From NCBI GenBank assembly GCA_029006135.1, contig JAQXGE010000022.1, forward strand, positions 1 through 58,554: a DNA stretch of 58,554 nucleotides. The letters run 5' to 3'. Source of the DNA: Oscillospiraceae bacterium. Lineage in GTDB: Bacteria; Bacillota; Clostridia; Oscillospirales; Ruminococcaceae. A program made the position numbers and the translations under genes. The first letter of the stretch is position 1, and every line of letters begins with the position of its first letter. The notes under the pieces are model-generated. The model was not told where the DNA came from and made no database searches. It was given only the letters and a program-made list of their open reading frames with translations. Shown here piece after piece: positions 1 to 9,063 of the stretch.

Positions 1-1079
1 ATGCCCGCAATCTGGCCGAGATAGAGCGTATTGTTGATGGTGTCTGCCGTGAGGGGGACCTCGGAGGAGACGGTCACGGCGCTGTCACAGCCGCGGTCGC
101 TCAGATGTTCAAGCATCTGCTTGTAGGCAAAGATGCCAATATCCCCTGTCCGGTTCCCAAAATAGGGCGCATCACATTCGCGGACCAGAAGGTTCCAGTT
201 TTCATCCGCCAGCGGTTCGCCCAGAAGGGCACTGGACTGCTGGTAGGCTCTGGCGAGGTGGGTGTACTCATCGGGTGCCACAAGCGGCGGCGTCAGCACC
301 GAGAAAGCAGTGCCAAGCAATGCGCCGCAGACAAGCACAGTCTGCCACAGTTTGGTTCCATGGCTGAGCAGCACAAAGCCCAGCACCACGGCCGCCACCG
401 TTAGGATGCCCCAAATTGCGGAGAGTTTGCCGGACCAGCTGCCGGAATAATCAATCACATACTGAAAGGCCGCTGCGCCCGGCAGAGTTTCCTTCTTGCC
501 GGACACATCGACAGCGGTGAGCGAATAGCGTTCGTCCTCGCTCGCCCAGACGCTCAGTGTCTGGTTTCTGTCCTCCTCATCTTCCGCTGTATACCACAGC
601 CGAAGAGCCGCCGTTGGGTGGGAGAGGTCATAATTTTCCTCATCGCTCCCCTGCCCGGGCGCCGTATAGGGTTCATCAAAAATCAGGTCAGCGAAGGTGT
701 TATCGCGGATGGTGATGCAGTCAATCGTTCCGCCCGCTACCACCGTGCCGGAATCATCCAGCAGTTCCCCGTAAAGCGTTCCCGTTCGGAACGCCCAGTT
801 GCCGGTGGAAAGGTTGAGGCGAACACCGTATATCCGCTGCCCGGCATGAAGCGGCAGTGGCTGATAAAGTCCCGTATCCGGGTCGGATGGTGACTCCGCA
901 CGCGGAATGGTGACGGTGCGCGTGTAATCATCGTTGACAATCTCATACACCGGCTGATTGTCCACACGCTGTGAGAGGTCAAATCCCGCCCAGGCTGCCG
1001 CAAGCGCGGCACAAAGTGCCACAATTAAGGTCAGGAACAGCCGCCTGTGCCGTGCAAAAAAAGATTTGACGGTCTGCAA
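1..1079 (-). CDS. DUF2142 family membrane protein, partial (C-terminus beyond window)
   Basis: I translated this frame directly because it runs off the left edge. The start is TTG at 1079, preceded by a strong GGGAGGGA Shine-Dalgarno; no ATG fits. The N-terminus has a signal-anchor (residues about 12-32), then an extracellular beta-rich region of about 170 residues, then two hydrophobic segments. After the last of these comes PDEYTHLARAYQQS, close to the P-D-E-x-x-H-x-x-R-A-Y motif typical of DUF2142 predicted membrane proteins (an acidic/His loop resembling GT-C glycosyltransferases). By family analogy it may act on cell-surface polymers; substrate unknown. The remaining membrane segments lie outside the window. 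Confidence 0.75.
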   Translation of the reverse strand, partial: MQTVKSFFARHRRLFLTLIVALCAALAAAWAGFDLSQRVDNQPVYEIVNDDYTRTVTIPRAESPSDPDTGLYQPLPLHAGQRIYGVRLNLSTGNWAFRTGTLYGELLDDSGTVVAGGTIDCITIRDNTFADLIFDEPYTAPGQGSDEENYDLSHPTAALRLWYTAEDEEDRNQTLSVWASEDERYSLTAVDVSGKKETLPGAAAFQYVIDYSGSWSGKLSAIWGILTVAAVVLGFVLLSHGTKLWQTVLVCGALLGTAFSVLTPPLVAPDEYTHLARAYQQSSALLGEPLADENWNLLVRECDAPYFGNRTGDIGIFAYKQMLEHLSDRGCDSAVTVSSEVPLTADTINNTLYLGQIAG

Positions 1080-1118
1080 GGCAGTCCCTCCCTTCCAAAA
1101 TCTTGTACGGACAAAGTT

Positions 1119-1147
1119 ATTATACACAAAGCAATACAAAAGTGCAA
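1119..1147 (-). promoter_or_regulatory. Promoter of the DUF2142 gene
   Basis: On the minus strand TTGCAC (1142-1147) is followed after 17 bp by TATAAT (1119-1124), about 40 bp upstream of the TTG start at 1079. So the gene need not depend on read-through from the aldo/keto reductase. Confidence 0.6.
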
Positions 1148-1198
1148 CCGGAACAAAAACCGGGAGAAAGGCAGAGAAATCCGTGCTTTTCCCCCGAG

Positions 1199-2212
1199 TT
1201 ACTCGCCAAAATCGGCCGCCACTTTTTTGAGCATTTCGCGGATGGGAAGATTGTAGGGGCAGCGCGTCTCACACTTGCCGCAGCCGATGCAGGCGCTCGC
1301 CTTGACCTTGAGCGTATTGTACCGCTCGTGCGCCCATCCTTCGAGGCCGTAGCGGTCAAGATACCCCTGGAACAAAAAGCAGCTGGGAATCTGGATGCCC
1401 ACCGTGCAGGGCGCACAGTAGTTGCAGCGGCGGCAGAACTGGGTGCCGAGGGAATCGCGGACCTTTTGGCAGGCTTCCTGCTCTTCCGGGGTGAGCGGCG
1501 CGGTGTTCTCGCTGCCTGCAATATTGCCCTCAAGTTCCTCAAGATCTGCCATACCGGGGATGGCCACCGTGACATCGGGGTTGGACAGAACATAGCGCAG
1601 TGCCAGACGCCCGTCCTCAATGGCGCCGCCAGCGAGCGGCTTCATTGCGATAAAGCCTTTGCCGGCCTCGGCACAGCGATGAATCAGCTCCGCGCCCTGC
1701 TGCTCCACAATATTATAAGGGAACATGACGGTCTCGATTTCCTCAACGTCCAGCGCGCGCTCAAAGACGGCGGCCAGGTGCGCGGTCAGGCCGATATGCC
1801 CCACAACGCCCGCCGCCTTTGCCTCAAGCAGCGCTTCCATTGCGCCGCCGGGTGCAAGAATCTTGTCAAGGTCCGCAAGGCTGGGGTTGTGGAACTGGTA
1901 AAGTTCAATATGGTCGGTGCGCAGGTTTTTCAGGCTCACAGCCAGTTCCGCCTGCATATCTTCCTTTGTGAGCGCGCGGCATTTGGTGGCAAGAACAAAA
2001 CGGTCCCGCAGGCCGAGTTCCTCAAGGGCCTGACCAATCCATTCCTCGCTGACCGTATAGGCGCGGGCGGTGTCAATATAATTCACGCCCGCTTCGCTTG
2101 CCGCCTTGAGGATGGCACGGGTGCCGGCCTCATCAATGCGCTGGATGGGGATGCCCCCAAAGCCCAAACGGGAAATTTTAAGGCCGGTACGGCCCAATTC
2201 ACGATATTCCAT
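1199..2212 (-). CDS. Aldo/keto reductase with C-terminal 4Fe-4S ferredoxin domain
   Basis: 337 residues. The ATG at 2212 follows AAGGGGGAG; the longer open frame upstream has no ribosome site and is unlikely to be coding. It opens with MEYRELGRTGLKISRLGFGG, the classic N-terminus of the AKR barrel, with YIDTAR and the Lys of LATKC at the expected active-site places. The last 90 residues carry CNYC-x2-C and then CIGCGKCETRCPYN, a clostridial-type ferredoxin signature. This architecture is common in anaerobes and implies an electron-linked oxidoreductase; the physiological substrate cannot be told from sequence. It appears monocistronic. Confidence 0.9.
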   Translation of the reverse strand: MEYRELGRTGLKISRLGFGGIPIQRIDEAGTRAILKAASEAGVNYIDTARAYTVSEEWIGQALEELGLRDRFVLATKCRALTKEDMQAELAVSLKNLRTDHIELYQFHNPSLADLDKILAPGGAMEALLEAKAAGVVGHIGLTAHLAAVFERALDVEEIETVMFPYNIVEQQGAELIHRCAEAGKGFIAMKPLAGGAIEDGRLALRYVLSNPDVTVAIPGMADLEELEGNIAGSENTAPLTPEEQEACQKVRDSLGTQFCRRCNYCAPCTVGIQIPSCFLFQGYLDRYGLEGWAHERYNTLKVKASACIGCGKCETRCPYNLPIREMLKKVAADFGE

Positions 2213-2372
2213 AATGCTCCCCCTTTTGCTGGTCGCTTTTTCCTTATTATAGCAGTTCCGTGCAGGATTGTCACGGAAAAATACAGGGCAGAGCCTGATT
2301 CGATGAATAGAAAGCAGGGGCCGCGGGAACCAGGGGGGCAGGAAAACACCCGCCCCATTTTTTGAAAAATTC

Positions 2373-2401
2373 TTGCTGCACCGCATCATCCATGGTATAG
2401 T
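2373..2401 (+). promoter_or_regulatory. Promoter of the small secreted protein gene
   Basis: TTGCTG (2373-2378), 17-bp spacer, TATAGT (2396-2401), 55 bp upstream of the ATG at 2456. Confidence 0.5.
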
Positions 2402-2455
2402 GTAAGCGAAATCTTCTTTTTCATAACGCAGTGCCATCCGGGAGGTGTACGAATC

Positions 2456-2845
2456 ATGAAAGCAAAGCGCATCGCAGTCCTTGCCGTTTCCGTCCTTGTG
2501 CTGCTGATTGGTTTTATTTGGGTCGCGACAGGACTCACGAAACGGACAGACATCGTGCTGGGCGAATATTCCGTATCACAGGACGGCACAAAGCTGACTT
2601 TCAGCGCCGGTGCAGCATCCTCGATGGGATACACAAGGGGTTTTAAGGATGTAGGCGGCGGCGTAAAGCCGCATTACCTTGATTTTTATTCAACCTTTGG
2701 CGGGCTGAACAGTTCTTTCGGCGCAAAAAGCGAATTCCAGCTGGATTTGGACGAGCAAGACACCGAGATTTATTTCGGCCGCGGGGATGGGTATGAACTT
2801 GTCCTGTACAAAGACGCTGCATCCGGCGAATGGAAACGGCCGTAG
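2456..2845 (+). CDS. Small membrane-anchored protein of unknown function
   Basis: 129 residues starting MKAKRIAVLAV behind GGGAGG. Residues about 5-26 form one hydrophobic helix with no lipobox Cys, so a signal anchor or uncleaved signal peptide is expected. The outer part is Gly/Ser/Asp-rich with alternating beta-like segments (tracts around YSVSQDGTKLTFSAG and LDEQDTEIYFGRG). I recognise no family. It has its own promoter and a strong terminator, so it is a single-gene unit divergent from the aldo/keto reductase. Confidence 0.7.
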   Translation: MKAKRIAVLAVSVLVLLIGFIWVATGLTKRTDIVLGEYSVSQDGTKLTFSAGAASSMGYTRGFKDVGGGVKPHYLDFYSTFGGLNSSFGAKSEFQLDLDEQDTEIYFGRGDGYELVLYKDAASGEWKRP

Positions 2846-2863
2846 CCCTTGTATATTATAAGG

Positions 2864-2897
2864 AACTCCGCGGGATTTGTGCCCCGCGGAGTTTTTT
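2864..2897 (+). terminator. Intrinsic terminator
   Basis: AACTCCGCGGG (2864-2874) pairs perfectly with CCCGCGGAGTT (2883-2893), followed by a run of T. Confidence 0.85.
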
Positions 2898-2971
2898 CAA
2901 CGAATGGAGCGAAAAAAGTTGAACATTGCCGGCATCTTTTCTGTTTTTTCCCGGATTCACGCGGTTTTTTC

Positions 2972-3000
2972 TTGACTTTGCGTCCCGAACGCGCTACGAT
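2972..3000 (+). promoter_or_regulatory. Promoter of the proC-proB-proA operon
   Basis: TTGACT (2972-2977), 17 bp, TACGAT (2995-3000); start codon 53 bp downstream. The short leader leaves no room for a T-box. Confidence 0.6.
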
Positions 3001-3052
3001 AAACAATATTATCAACCCGGGAATTTTATAAGGACAAGAGAGGGACGTTTTT

Positions 3053-3853
3053 ATGCGTTACGGCTTTATTGGATGCGGCAACATGGGCGGTGCCATTGCC
3101 CGCGCGGTATGCAAAGGCGCAGGACCGGAAAATGTGGTGCTTGCCAACCGCACTGCTGCCAAAGCGGAAAAGCTGGCCGCGGAGCTTGGCTGCACAGCCG
3201 CTTCCAACGCCGATGTTGCCGCGGACTGTGATGTGATTTTTCTTGGCGTCAAGCCGCAGATGATGGCACAAATGCTCAGCGGCATTGCGCCGATTTTGGC
3301 ACGGCGCAGCGGAAAGTTCCTGCTTGTCACAATGGCCGCAGGGCTTACGATGGCCCGCGTGCGGGAGATGGCGGGCGGCAGTTACCCCATCATCCGCATC
3401 ATGCCCAACACCCCCGCCGCGCTGGGTGCAGGGATGATTCAATACTGTGCCGATGGCGTGAGCGATGACCAGATGTTTGGATTCCTGGGCGCCATGGCCC
3501 CCGCCGGGCGGCTGGATGCCATTCCGGAAAACCTGATTGACGCGGCAAGCTGCGTCTCGGGCTGCGGGCCGGCGTGGGTTTATCAGTTCATCGAAGCACT
3601 GGCGGACGGCGGTGTGGCGGCTGGTCTGCCCCGCGCCAAGGCGCAGGAATATGCCACCCAGATGGTGATGGGCAGTGCACGCATGGTGCTGGAAAGCGGC
3701 AAACACCCTGGCCAGCTCAAGGACGAGGTGTGCAGCCCGGGAGGCTCAACCATTCAGGGGGTCCGGGTGCTCGAGGAGCGCGCGTTCCGCGGTGCCGTGA
3801 CTGACGCCGTTCTGGCCGCCTTTGACAAAACAAAAGAAATGGGGAAGGGCTGA
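3053..3853 (+). CDS. proC: Pyrroline-5-carboxylate reductase
   Basis: 266 residues, the usual length. Catalyses the NAD(P)H-dependent last step of proline synthesis in the cytoplasm. The N-terminal Rossmann motif GFIGCGNMGGAIARA, the KPQMM segment and RIMPNTPAALGAG are diagnostic, and the C-terminal helical dimer domain carries LKDEVCSPGGSTIQG. The start follows AGAGGGACG. It is the first gene of a compact operon; proB begins 3 nt after its stop. Having proC first with proB and proA places the whole glutamate-to-proline pathway in one transcript. Confidence 0.96.
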   Translation: MRYGFIGCGNMGGAIARAVCKGAGPENVVLANRTAAKAEKLAAELGCTAASNADVAADCDVIFLGVKPQMMAQMLSGIAPILARRSGKFLLVTMAAGLTMARVREMAGGSYPIIRIMPNTPAALGAGMIQYCADGVSDDQMFGFLGAMAPAGRLDAIPENLIDAASCVSGCGPAWVYQFIEALADGGVAAGLPRAKAQEYATQMVMGSARMVLESGKHPGQLKDEVCSPGGSTIQGVRVLEERAFRGAVTDAVLAAFDKTKEMGKG

Positions 3854-3856
3854 ACC

Positions 3857-4651
3857 ATGCGCATCGTTGTAAAAATCGGTACGAGCACACTGGCCCATCC
3901 GGGCGGACGGATGAATATCCGCCATGTGGAGGAGCTGGTCAAGGTCCTCAGCGATTTGAAAAACGCCGGTCATGAACTCATCGTGGTATCCTCGGGTGCC
4001 ATCGGCATGGGTGCGGGCAAGCTGGGCATTGCCCGGCCCAAGGATATGCCCACCAAACAGGCCGCGGCCAGCGTGGGGCAGTGCGAACTGATGTACACCT
4101 ATGACCGGCTGTTCAGCGAGTACAATCATATTGTGGGGCAGATTCTTGTCACACGCGAGGACTTTGACAGCGCCGCAAGGCTGATGAACCTTGAAAATAC
4201 GCTGTATCGTCTGCTTCAGCTTGGCACCATCCCCATCATCAACGAAAACGACAGTGTTTCCACCGAGGAAATCTCGGTGGGCGACAATGACACGATGGGT
4301 GCCATCGTTGCCAAATACATGGCGGCGGATCTGCTGGTTGTGCTCAGTGATATTGACGGGCTGTACACCGCCGACCCCCGCAGCCATCCCGATGCCTCCC
4401 TTATTCATACGGTAGAGGAAATCACGCCGGAGATTGAGGCGCTTGCAGGCGGAGCCGGCTCGGGACTTGGAACCGGCGGCATGGCAACTAAGCTGATGGC
4501 CGCCCGCATTGCCACCGGTGCAGGGGTCGAGATGGTGATTGCCAACGGTGAGCATCCGAGCATCCTGTACGACATTCTGGAGGGCAAAGAGGCGGGGACC
4601 CGGTTCCTGCCAAAGACAAAGCCCGGAACCAAAAAGGAGGCCGACCAATGA
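3857..4651 (+). CDS. proB: Glutamate 5-kinase (short form without PUA domain)
   Basis: 264 residues. Phosphorylates glutamate to gamma-glutamyl phosphate, the first step of proline synthesis. Amino-acid-kinase-fold motifs are clear: VVKIGTSTL at the N-terminus, [15 protein letters not shown], and ENDSVSTEE followed by FGDNDTM-like [11 protein letters not shown]. The protein ends shortly after the kinase core, so the C-terminal PUA domain of the E. coli enzyme (about 100 residues) is absent, as in many Gram-positives. The stop overlaps the proA start (ATGA), implying translational coupling of two enzymes that pass on a labile intermediate. Confidence 0.95.
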   Translation: MRIVVKIGTSTLAHPGGRMNIRHVEELVKVLSDLKNAGHELIVVSSGAIGMGAGKLGIARPKDMPTKQAAASVGQCELMYTYDRLFSEYNHIVGQILVTREDFDSAARLMNLENTLYRLLQLGTIPIINENDSVSTEEISVGDNDTMGAIVAKYMAADLLVVLSDIDGLYTADPRSHPDASLIHTVEEITPEIEALAGGAGSGLGTGGMATKLMAARIATGAGVEMVIANGEHPSILYDILEGKEAGTRFLPKTKPGTKKEADQ

Positions 4652-5940
4652 CCACCCATGAGATTCTTCTGTCCGCCCAGCAGGCGCGCACGCCGCTGGC
4701 TCTGGCTGGAACCGATGTCAAAAATTCCGCACTTGAGGCGATGGCGGTCGCTTTGGTGGAAGCTACGGATGAGATTCTTGCCGCCAACCGAAGCGATGTG
4801 GAGGCCGCACGGGGCCGCATCAGTGACGTAATGCTGGACCGTCTGGCTCTGACCCCCACCCGCCTGACCGATATGGCAAAAGGCATCCGGGAGGTTGCGG
4901 CGCTGCCCGACCCTGTCGGCACAGTGCTGCACCGCGTTGTGCGGCCTAACGGTCTGCTGATTGAAAAGACCGCCGTCCCGATGGGTGTTATCGCCATTAT
5001 CTATGAGAGCCGCCCCAATGTGACCTCCGATGCGGCCGCGCTCGCCCTCAAGGCGGGCAGTGCCTGTGTGCTGCGCTGCGGGCGGGATGCCTGGGCAAGC
5101 TGCCACGCCATTGTGAAGGCTCTGCGCCGCGGCATTGAGCATGCCGGGCTGCCCGGATGTGCGGTGAGCCTGATTGAGGATACCTCCCACGACTCCGCCA
5201 ACGAACTGATGACCGCCGATGGGCTGGTGGATCTGCTGATTCCGCGCGGCGGCGCCGGGCTGATCCGCGCCTGCGTGCAGAACGCCACTGTGCCCTGCAT
5301 CCAGACCGGGACTGGAATCTGCCATGTCTATGTGGACAAAGCCGCCGATCTTGCCATGGCGCTGAACATTGTGGAGAACGCCAAGACAAGCCGTCCAAGC
5401 GTCTGCAATGCCGAGGAGGTCTGTCTGGTTCACAGGGACATCGCGCCGGAATTTTTGCCCCGGCTGAAAGAACGGCTGGTGGATGCCCGCGCCCAGGCCG
5501 GCCTGACCCCCGTGGAACTGCGGCTGGACGAGCGCGCCGCCGCCATCATTGCGGGTACTCCTGCCGGACCACAGGATTTTGACACGGAGTTTCTTGACTA
5601 TAAACTGGCGGTAGCGGTCGTGGACGATGTGGACGCCGCCATTGCGCATATCGCCCGCCATTCCACCCACCACAGTGAGAGCATCGTCACCGCCGACCCC
5701 GATGCGGCGGACCGTTTTGTGAACTGTGTGGACAGCGCGGCAGTGTATGTGAACGCCTCCACTCGTTTTACTGACGGCGGGGAGTTCGGTCTGGGATGCG
5801 AGATGGGCATCAGCACCCAGAAACTGCACGCACGCGGTCCCATGGGGCTTGCGGAACTTTGTTCCTACAAATATGTGATTCATGGCAGCGGCCAGACGCG
5901 CGGCGGCTCCTCCGCGCGGATCCAGAATCCCTGCCAGTAA
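4648..5940 (+). CDS. proA: Gamma-glutamyl phosphate reductase
   Basis: 430 residues. Reduces gamma-glutamyl phosphate to glutamate semialdehyde with NADPH. The aldehyde-dehydrogenase-like fold is shown by [26 protein letters not shown], the catalytic Cys in [12 protein letters not shown] and the C-terminal [23 protein letters not shown]. The ATG at 4648 overlaps the proB stop by 4 nt and lies in GGAGGCCGACCA context. The last 20 or so residues ([13 protein letters not shown]) extend slightly beyond the usual end. It is the last gene of the proline operon, followed at once by a strong hairpin. Confidence 0.96.
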   Translation: MTTHEILLSAQQARTPLALAGTDVKNSALEAMAVALVEATDEILAANRSDVEAARGRISDVMLDRLALTPTRLTDMAKGIREVAALPDPVGTVLHRVVRPNGLLIEKTAVPMGVIAIIYESRPNVTSDAAALALKAGSACVLRCGRDAWASCHAIVKALRRGIEHAGLPGCAVSLIEDTSHDSANELMTADGLVDLLIPRGGAGLIRACVQNATVPCIQTGTGICHVYVDKAADLAMALNIVENAKTSRPSVCNAEEVCLVHRDIAPEFLPRLKERLVDARAQAGLTPVELRLDERAAAIIAGTPAGPQDFDTEFLDYKLAVAVVDDVDAAIAHIARHSTHHSESIVTADPDAADRFVNCVDSAAVYVNASTRFTDGGEFGLGCEMGISTQKLHARGPMGLAELCSYKYVIHGSGQTRGGSSARIQNPCQ

Positions 5941-5941
5941 A

Positions 5942-5977
5942 AAACAGCCTCTGTCCGTTTTTGGGCAGAGGCTGTTT
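5942..5977. terminator. Bidirectional terminator between proA and the DUF3810 gene
   Basis: AAACAGCCTCTG (5942-5953) pairs with CAGAGGCTGTTT (5966-5977). A- and T-runs on both sides let it serve the convergent genes. Confidence 0.8.
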
Positions 5978-5979
5978 GA

Positions 5980-7089
5980 TTATTGACCGCAGGCAAGCGG
6001 ATAATAGTATTCAACAAGCAAATCCACACAGGCGCCGTAGCTTTTCATGCCAAGTTCCTGGTCATACCCCTTGAGGAACCCGGTGTAGACCGTCTCCCCT
6101 GCCGTGCGCGCCGGGCCTTCCCACCGTGCCCAGTAGGCGTTGTTTTCGGCCATATCCGCCTGCGCGGATGCGCTCAAGGTCCGGTAATGGGCCGAGGCCG
6201 CCTGCGGGTCCGCACTGTACCAGGCATTTGAGAGGTGCAGATAGCCGAACAGCCAGCCGGAATACGCCCAGAGGGCTTCATTGGAGGAAACGGCAGCGCG
6301 GATGCCCACAAAGTTGGCCTCCTGCTCCGCCGCCACGCCGCGCTGATGGCTGATTTCATGCGCGACCGTCACGGGCAGGAACACGGTGGGACAGTCCACA
6401 TTGAGGGTGCTCTCGCCAAAGAGCGGGCAGAGGTAGCCGGTGAAGCCCGCAGCGCTCATCAGTTTGGAATAAAAGGCCGGTTTGGCACGGCGGGCAGGGC
6501 CTTGCAGGAAAGGATAGTCCCCGATCACACCGTCAAAGTTCGCGGCGCCGTCTTCGAGAATCTGTACCTTATCTGCGGCGATGGAGCCGTCCGCATTGCG
6601 GGGAACCGCATCGGCCAGAGCGTTTGCCTGCTGTGCAAAATAGTCCGCCGTCACGGCAAGGCTCTCAACACTCAAAGGCGGGGCGGTCATGCCAGCCTGT
6701 GATGCAAAGCCGGGCACATAGTATTGGGTTCCCCACAGTGCGCAGACTGCCGCGTAAATCCAGACAGCGGCTGCGGCGGTGTGGAGTGCCCAGGTTCCAA
6801 AGCGGTACCGATGCATCCGAACCGCCTGCCAAATGCACCGCGCCAGCATGACAAGGCAGAAAAGGATTGCGGCCGTGGCCGCCAGTTCACAAAAGCTGAA
6901 TGGGAGCGGGTCCACCAGTGCCGAAACCGCGCGCTTGATGGGCATTGAGATGGTTTCCACCCACCACTGCATGGCCGTCTGCCGGCCGCGCAGGGTGCGG
7001 AACAGCGCAATCGCCGCCAAACCTGCGGCAAAAACCGTCAGTGCGAAGCGGTGAGCGGCAAGATTTTTGCAAATCGTTCGGCGTTTCAT
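5980..7089 (-). CDS. DUF3810 family membrane protein with HExxH metalloprotease-like motif
   Basis: 369 residues; ATG at 7089 behind AAAGGAGAA (the longer upstream frame has no ribosome site). Three hydrophobic helices occupy roughly residues 14-35, 60-85 and 100-125; the rest is predicted outside. Around residue 250 VAHEISHQRG is followed by EQEANF, an HExxH...E arrangement resembling a zinc peptidase, as in DUF3810 proteins. Function unproven; a membrane-bound peptidase is a reasonable guess. Transcribed divergently from the branching-enzyme-like gene, with overlapping promoters. Confidence 0.8.
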   Translation of the reverse strand: MKRRTICKNLAAHRFALTVFAAGLAAIALFRTLRGRQTAMQWWVETISMPIKRAVSALVDPLPFSFCELAATAAILFCLVMLARCIWQAVRMHRYRFGTWALHTAAAAVWIYAAVCALWGTQYYVPGFASQAGMTAPPLSVESLAVTADYFAQQANALADAVPRNADGSIAADKVQILEDGAANFDGVIGDYPFLQGPARRAKPAFYSKLMSAAGFTGYLCPLFGESTLNVDCPTVFLPVTVAHEISHQRGVAAEQEANFVGIRAAVSSNEALWAYSGWLFGYLHLSNAWYSADPQAASAHYRTLSASAQADMAENNAYWARWEGPARTAGETVYTGFLKGYDQELGMKSYGACVDLLVEYYYPLACGQ

Positions 7090-7135
7090 GACAGAGTGTT
7101 CTCCTTTTCGGCGGAATCGGACACGGTTGTTCTTT

Positions 7136-7164
7136 ATTATAGAATTTTTACCGGGTTTACGCAA
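7136..7164 (-). promoter_or_regulatory. Promoter of the DUF3810 gene
   Basis: Minus strand TTGCGT (7159-7164), 17 bp, TATAAT (7136-7141). It overlaps the plus-strand promoter of the divergent gene. Confidence 0.55.
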
Positions 7165-7184
7165 GCGGGCCGGCATGATATACT
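7156..7184 (+). promoter_or_regulatory. Promoter of the branching-enzyme-like gene
   Basis: TTTACG (7156-7161), 17 bp, TATACT (7179-7184). Its -35 overlaps the -35 of the opposite promoter, so the two may compete for polymerase. Confidence 0.55.
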
Positions 7185-7230
7185 GAACTGGACTGGCCGC
7201 AGACGGCGGCGGGAAGGGAGAGAGTTGGTC

Positions 7231-8931
7231 ATGCGGCCTGACGTAGCGGATTTTTACAGCGGCATCAGCTTTGACGCGTACCGTCTGCTCGGTGCACACC
7301 CGGCAGGTTCTGAGCGGGGCTGGCTCTTTACCGTCTGGGCGCCCCACGCCAAGCGGGTACAGGCGGTGGGCGACTGGAACGGCTGGGACCTTTACCACTG
7401 CGATGAACTGGCCATGTGCGAGGACGGGCTGTGGCGCGGCCGAGCACCGATGGCCCGAGCAGGACAGCTCTACAAATATAATATTCAAGGCCCGGACGGC
7501 GTGTGGCGGATGCGGCCCGACCCTTTTGCGTTCAGCTTTGAATCCCCGCCCGGAACGGCTTCCCGGCTTGAGGAGCCGGGTGAAGCGCTGCCTTCCCTGC
7601 GCGGGAAACTGCCCGGTGGCGCTCTGCGTCTCTATGAGGTTCACGCGGCCAGTTGGCGGCGGCACTGGGACGGGCGGTATTATTCCGGCGGCGAACTGGC
7701 CAGCGCGCTGGTCCCCTACGCAAAAAAGCGGGGGTTTACCCACGTGGAATTTCTGCCGCTGGCGGAATATCCTTATGACGGCAGCTGGGGCTACCAGGGC
7801 TGCGGCTATTTTGCGCCTACCCATCGCATTGGCGGCGCGGCAGGTTTCCGCACCTTGGTGCAGGCGCTGCACGCCGCGGGTCTTGGCGTGGTGATGGACT
7901 TTGTGCCGGGGCATTTTGCGCCCGATGAGGGACGTCTTTCCCGTTTTGACGGCGCGCCGCTGCTGGAATCAGGATTGAGCGGCTGGGGCAGCCCCGAGTT
8001 CAGCCTGTCAAGCGGGCCGGTACGGAGTTTTCTTTTGAGTTCGGCGGCCTACTGGGTCTGGCAGTGCGGCTGTGACGGGCTGCGCGTGGACGCGGTGAGC
8101 AGTGTGCTGCGCAGTCAGGGGCGGGACGGTGCGGAGTTTTTCCGCACGCTCACCGCCGGGCTGCACGCGCGGTTCCCCGGCGTCCTGCTGATTGCGGAGG
8201 ACACCGAGCGGGGCACCCCCGCCACCGCGCCCACGCATCGGGGCGGGCTGGGGTTTGATCGGGTTTGGGATTTGAACTGGAGCGGGGCAACGCTCGGTTA
8301 TTTTTCGCTTTCCTTTGGTAGCCGCGCCGCACAGTTCAGCGCGTTCGCAGCCGCACAATTTTCCGCCGGGACAGAGCGGGGATTGAGCTGCCTGAGCCAC
8401 GATGACTGCCCCCCGCCGCACGCAACGGTTTGGCAGAGCGTATACGGGGATGAGCGGCAGCGGTTCGCGCAGGTTCGTCTTATTTTGCTGCTTCAGGCGG
8501 TGCGGCCGGGCGGGTGCCTGCTCTTTGCGGGTACTGAGTTCGGTTCACGCCGCCCCTTTGACGCCTCACGCGAACCCGACTGGGAGCGCCTTGGGGAGGA
8601 ACCCTGCCGCACATTGGACGATTTCTGCACTGCGCTGGGCCGATTTGTTCCCTCCCATCCGGCGCTTTGCTGTGCAGGCAGGATGGAACCGGCGGGTCAG
8701 GACCCCTCACACGGCCTATTGGGTTTTGTGCGCCGGGGCGGCGGGGAAACACTGCTCATCGCCGTCAACGCCGGCGATCGGGAGGCACGGGGCGTTTTCC
8801 GGGTGCCGGGATGCACGGCGCGGCAGGTGTTTGCGGCCAGTTTTCGGGACGGTGTCCGCCATGCCGCTGACGGCGGGATTTTGCGCCTGACGATGCCCGC
8901 ACTGAGCGGAGGAATCTGGGTAATAGAGTAA
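7231..8931 (+). CDS. 1,4-alpha-glucan branching enzyme-like GH13 protein (short)
   Basis: 566 residues from ATG 7231, preceded by GGGAAGGGAGAGAG. An N-terminal CBM48 module (LFTVWAPHAKRVQAVGDWNGW) is followed by a GH13 barrel with recognisable regions: DFVPGHF (I), DGLRVDAVSSVL with the Asp nucleophile (II), LLIAEDT with the Glu acid (III) and LSHDD (IV). This pattern is GlgB-like. It is shorter than typical GlgB (630-750), lacks an N1 module, and region IV reads HDDCPPPH where GlgB has HDEVVHG, so specificity may differ. No other glg gene is nearby. High GC and Arg-rich, like the surrounding core genes. Confidence 0.8.
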   Translation: MRPDVADFYSGISFDAYRLLGAHPAGSERGWLFTVWAPHAKRVQAVGDWNGWDLYHCDELAMCEDGLWRGRAPMARAGQLYKYNIQGPDGVWRMRPDPFAFSFESPPGTASRLEEPGEALPSLRGKLPGGALRLYEVHAASWRRHWDGRYYSGGELASALVPYAKKRGFTHVEFLPLAEYPYDGSWGYQGCGYFAPTHRIGGAAGFRTLVQALHAAGLGVVMDFVPGHFAPDEGRLSRFDGAPLLESGLSGWGSPEFSLSSGPVRSFLLSSAAYWVWQCGCDGLRVDAVSSVLRSQGRDGAEFFRTLTAGLHARFPGVLLIAEDTERGTPATAPTHRGGLGFDRVWDLNWSGATLGYFSLSFGSRAAQFSAFAAAQFSAGTERGLSCLSHDDCPPPHATVWQSVYGDERQRFAQVRLILLLQAVRPGGCLLFAGTEFGSRRPFDASREPDWERLGEEPCRTLDDFCTALGRFVPSHPALCCAGRMEPAGQDPSHGLLGFVRRGGGETLLIAVNAGDREARGVFRVPGCTARQVFAASFRDGVRHAADGGILRLTMPALSGGIWVIE

Positions 8932-9011
8932 AGCCGTATTTTCTCTTTGTACTGATATAGACTTATCCGCCAGCCCTTTTGTCGGCTTTTCGATATTTTA
9001 AGTATAGAAGA

Positions 9012-9045
9012 AGGCTCCTCAAGATTTTTACATCTTGGGGAGCCT
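9012..9045. terminator. Hairpin between the branching-enzyme-like gene and the lipoprotein gene
   Basis: AGGCTCCTCAAGAT (9012-9025) pairs with ATCTTGGGGAGCCT (9032-9045), 14 bp with wobbles. Flanking T content is modest on both strands, so it is a plausible bidirectional terminator for the convergent genes. Confidence 0.6.
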
Positions 9046-9063
9046 TTGAAATTTACGATTAAC

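Noticed and set aside
1103-2365. 420-codon plus-strand frame opposite the aldo/keto reductase
   Set aside because: Antisense shadow; no ribosome site or recognisable motif, while the minus strand encodes an obvious AKR with ferredoxin Cys motifs.
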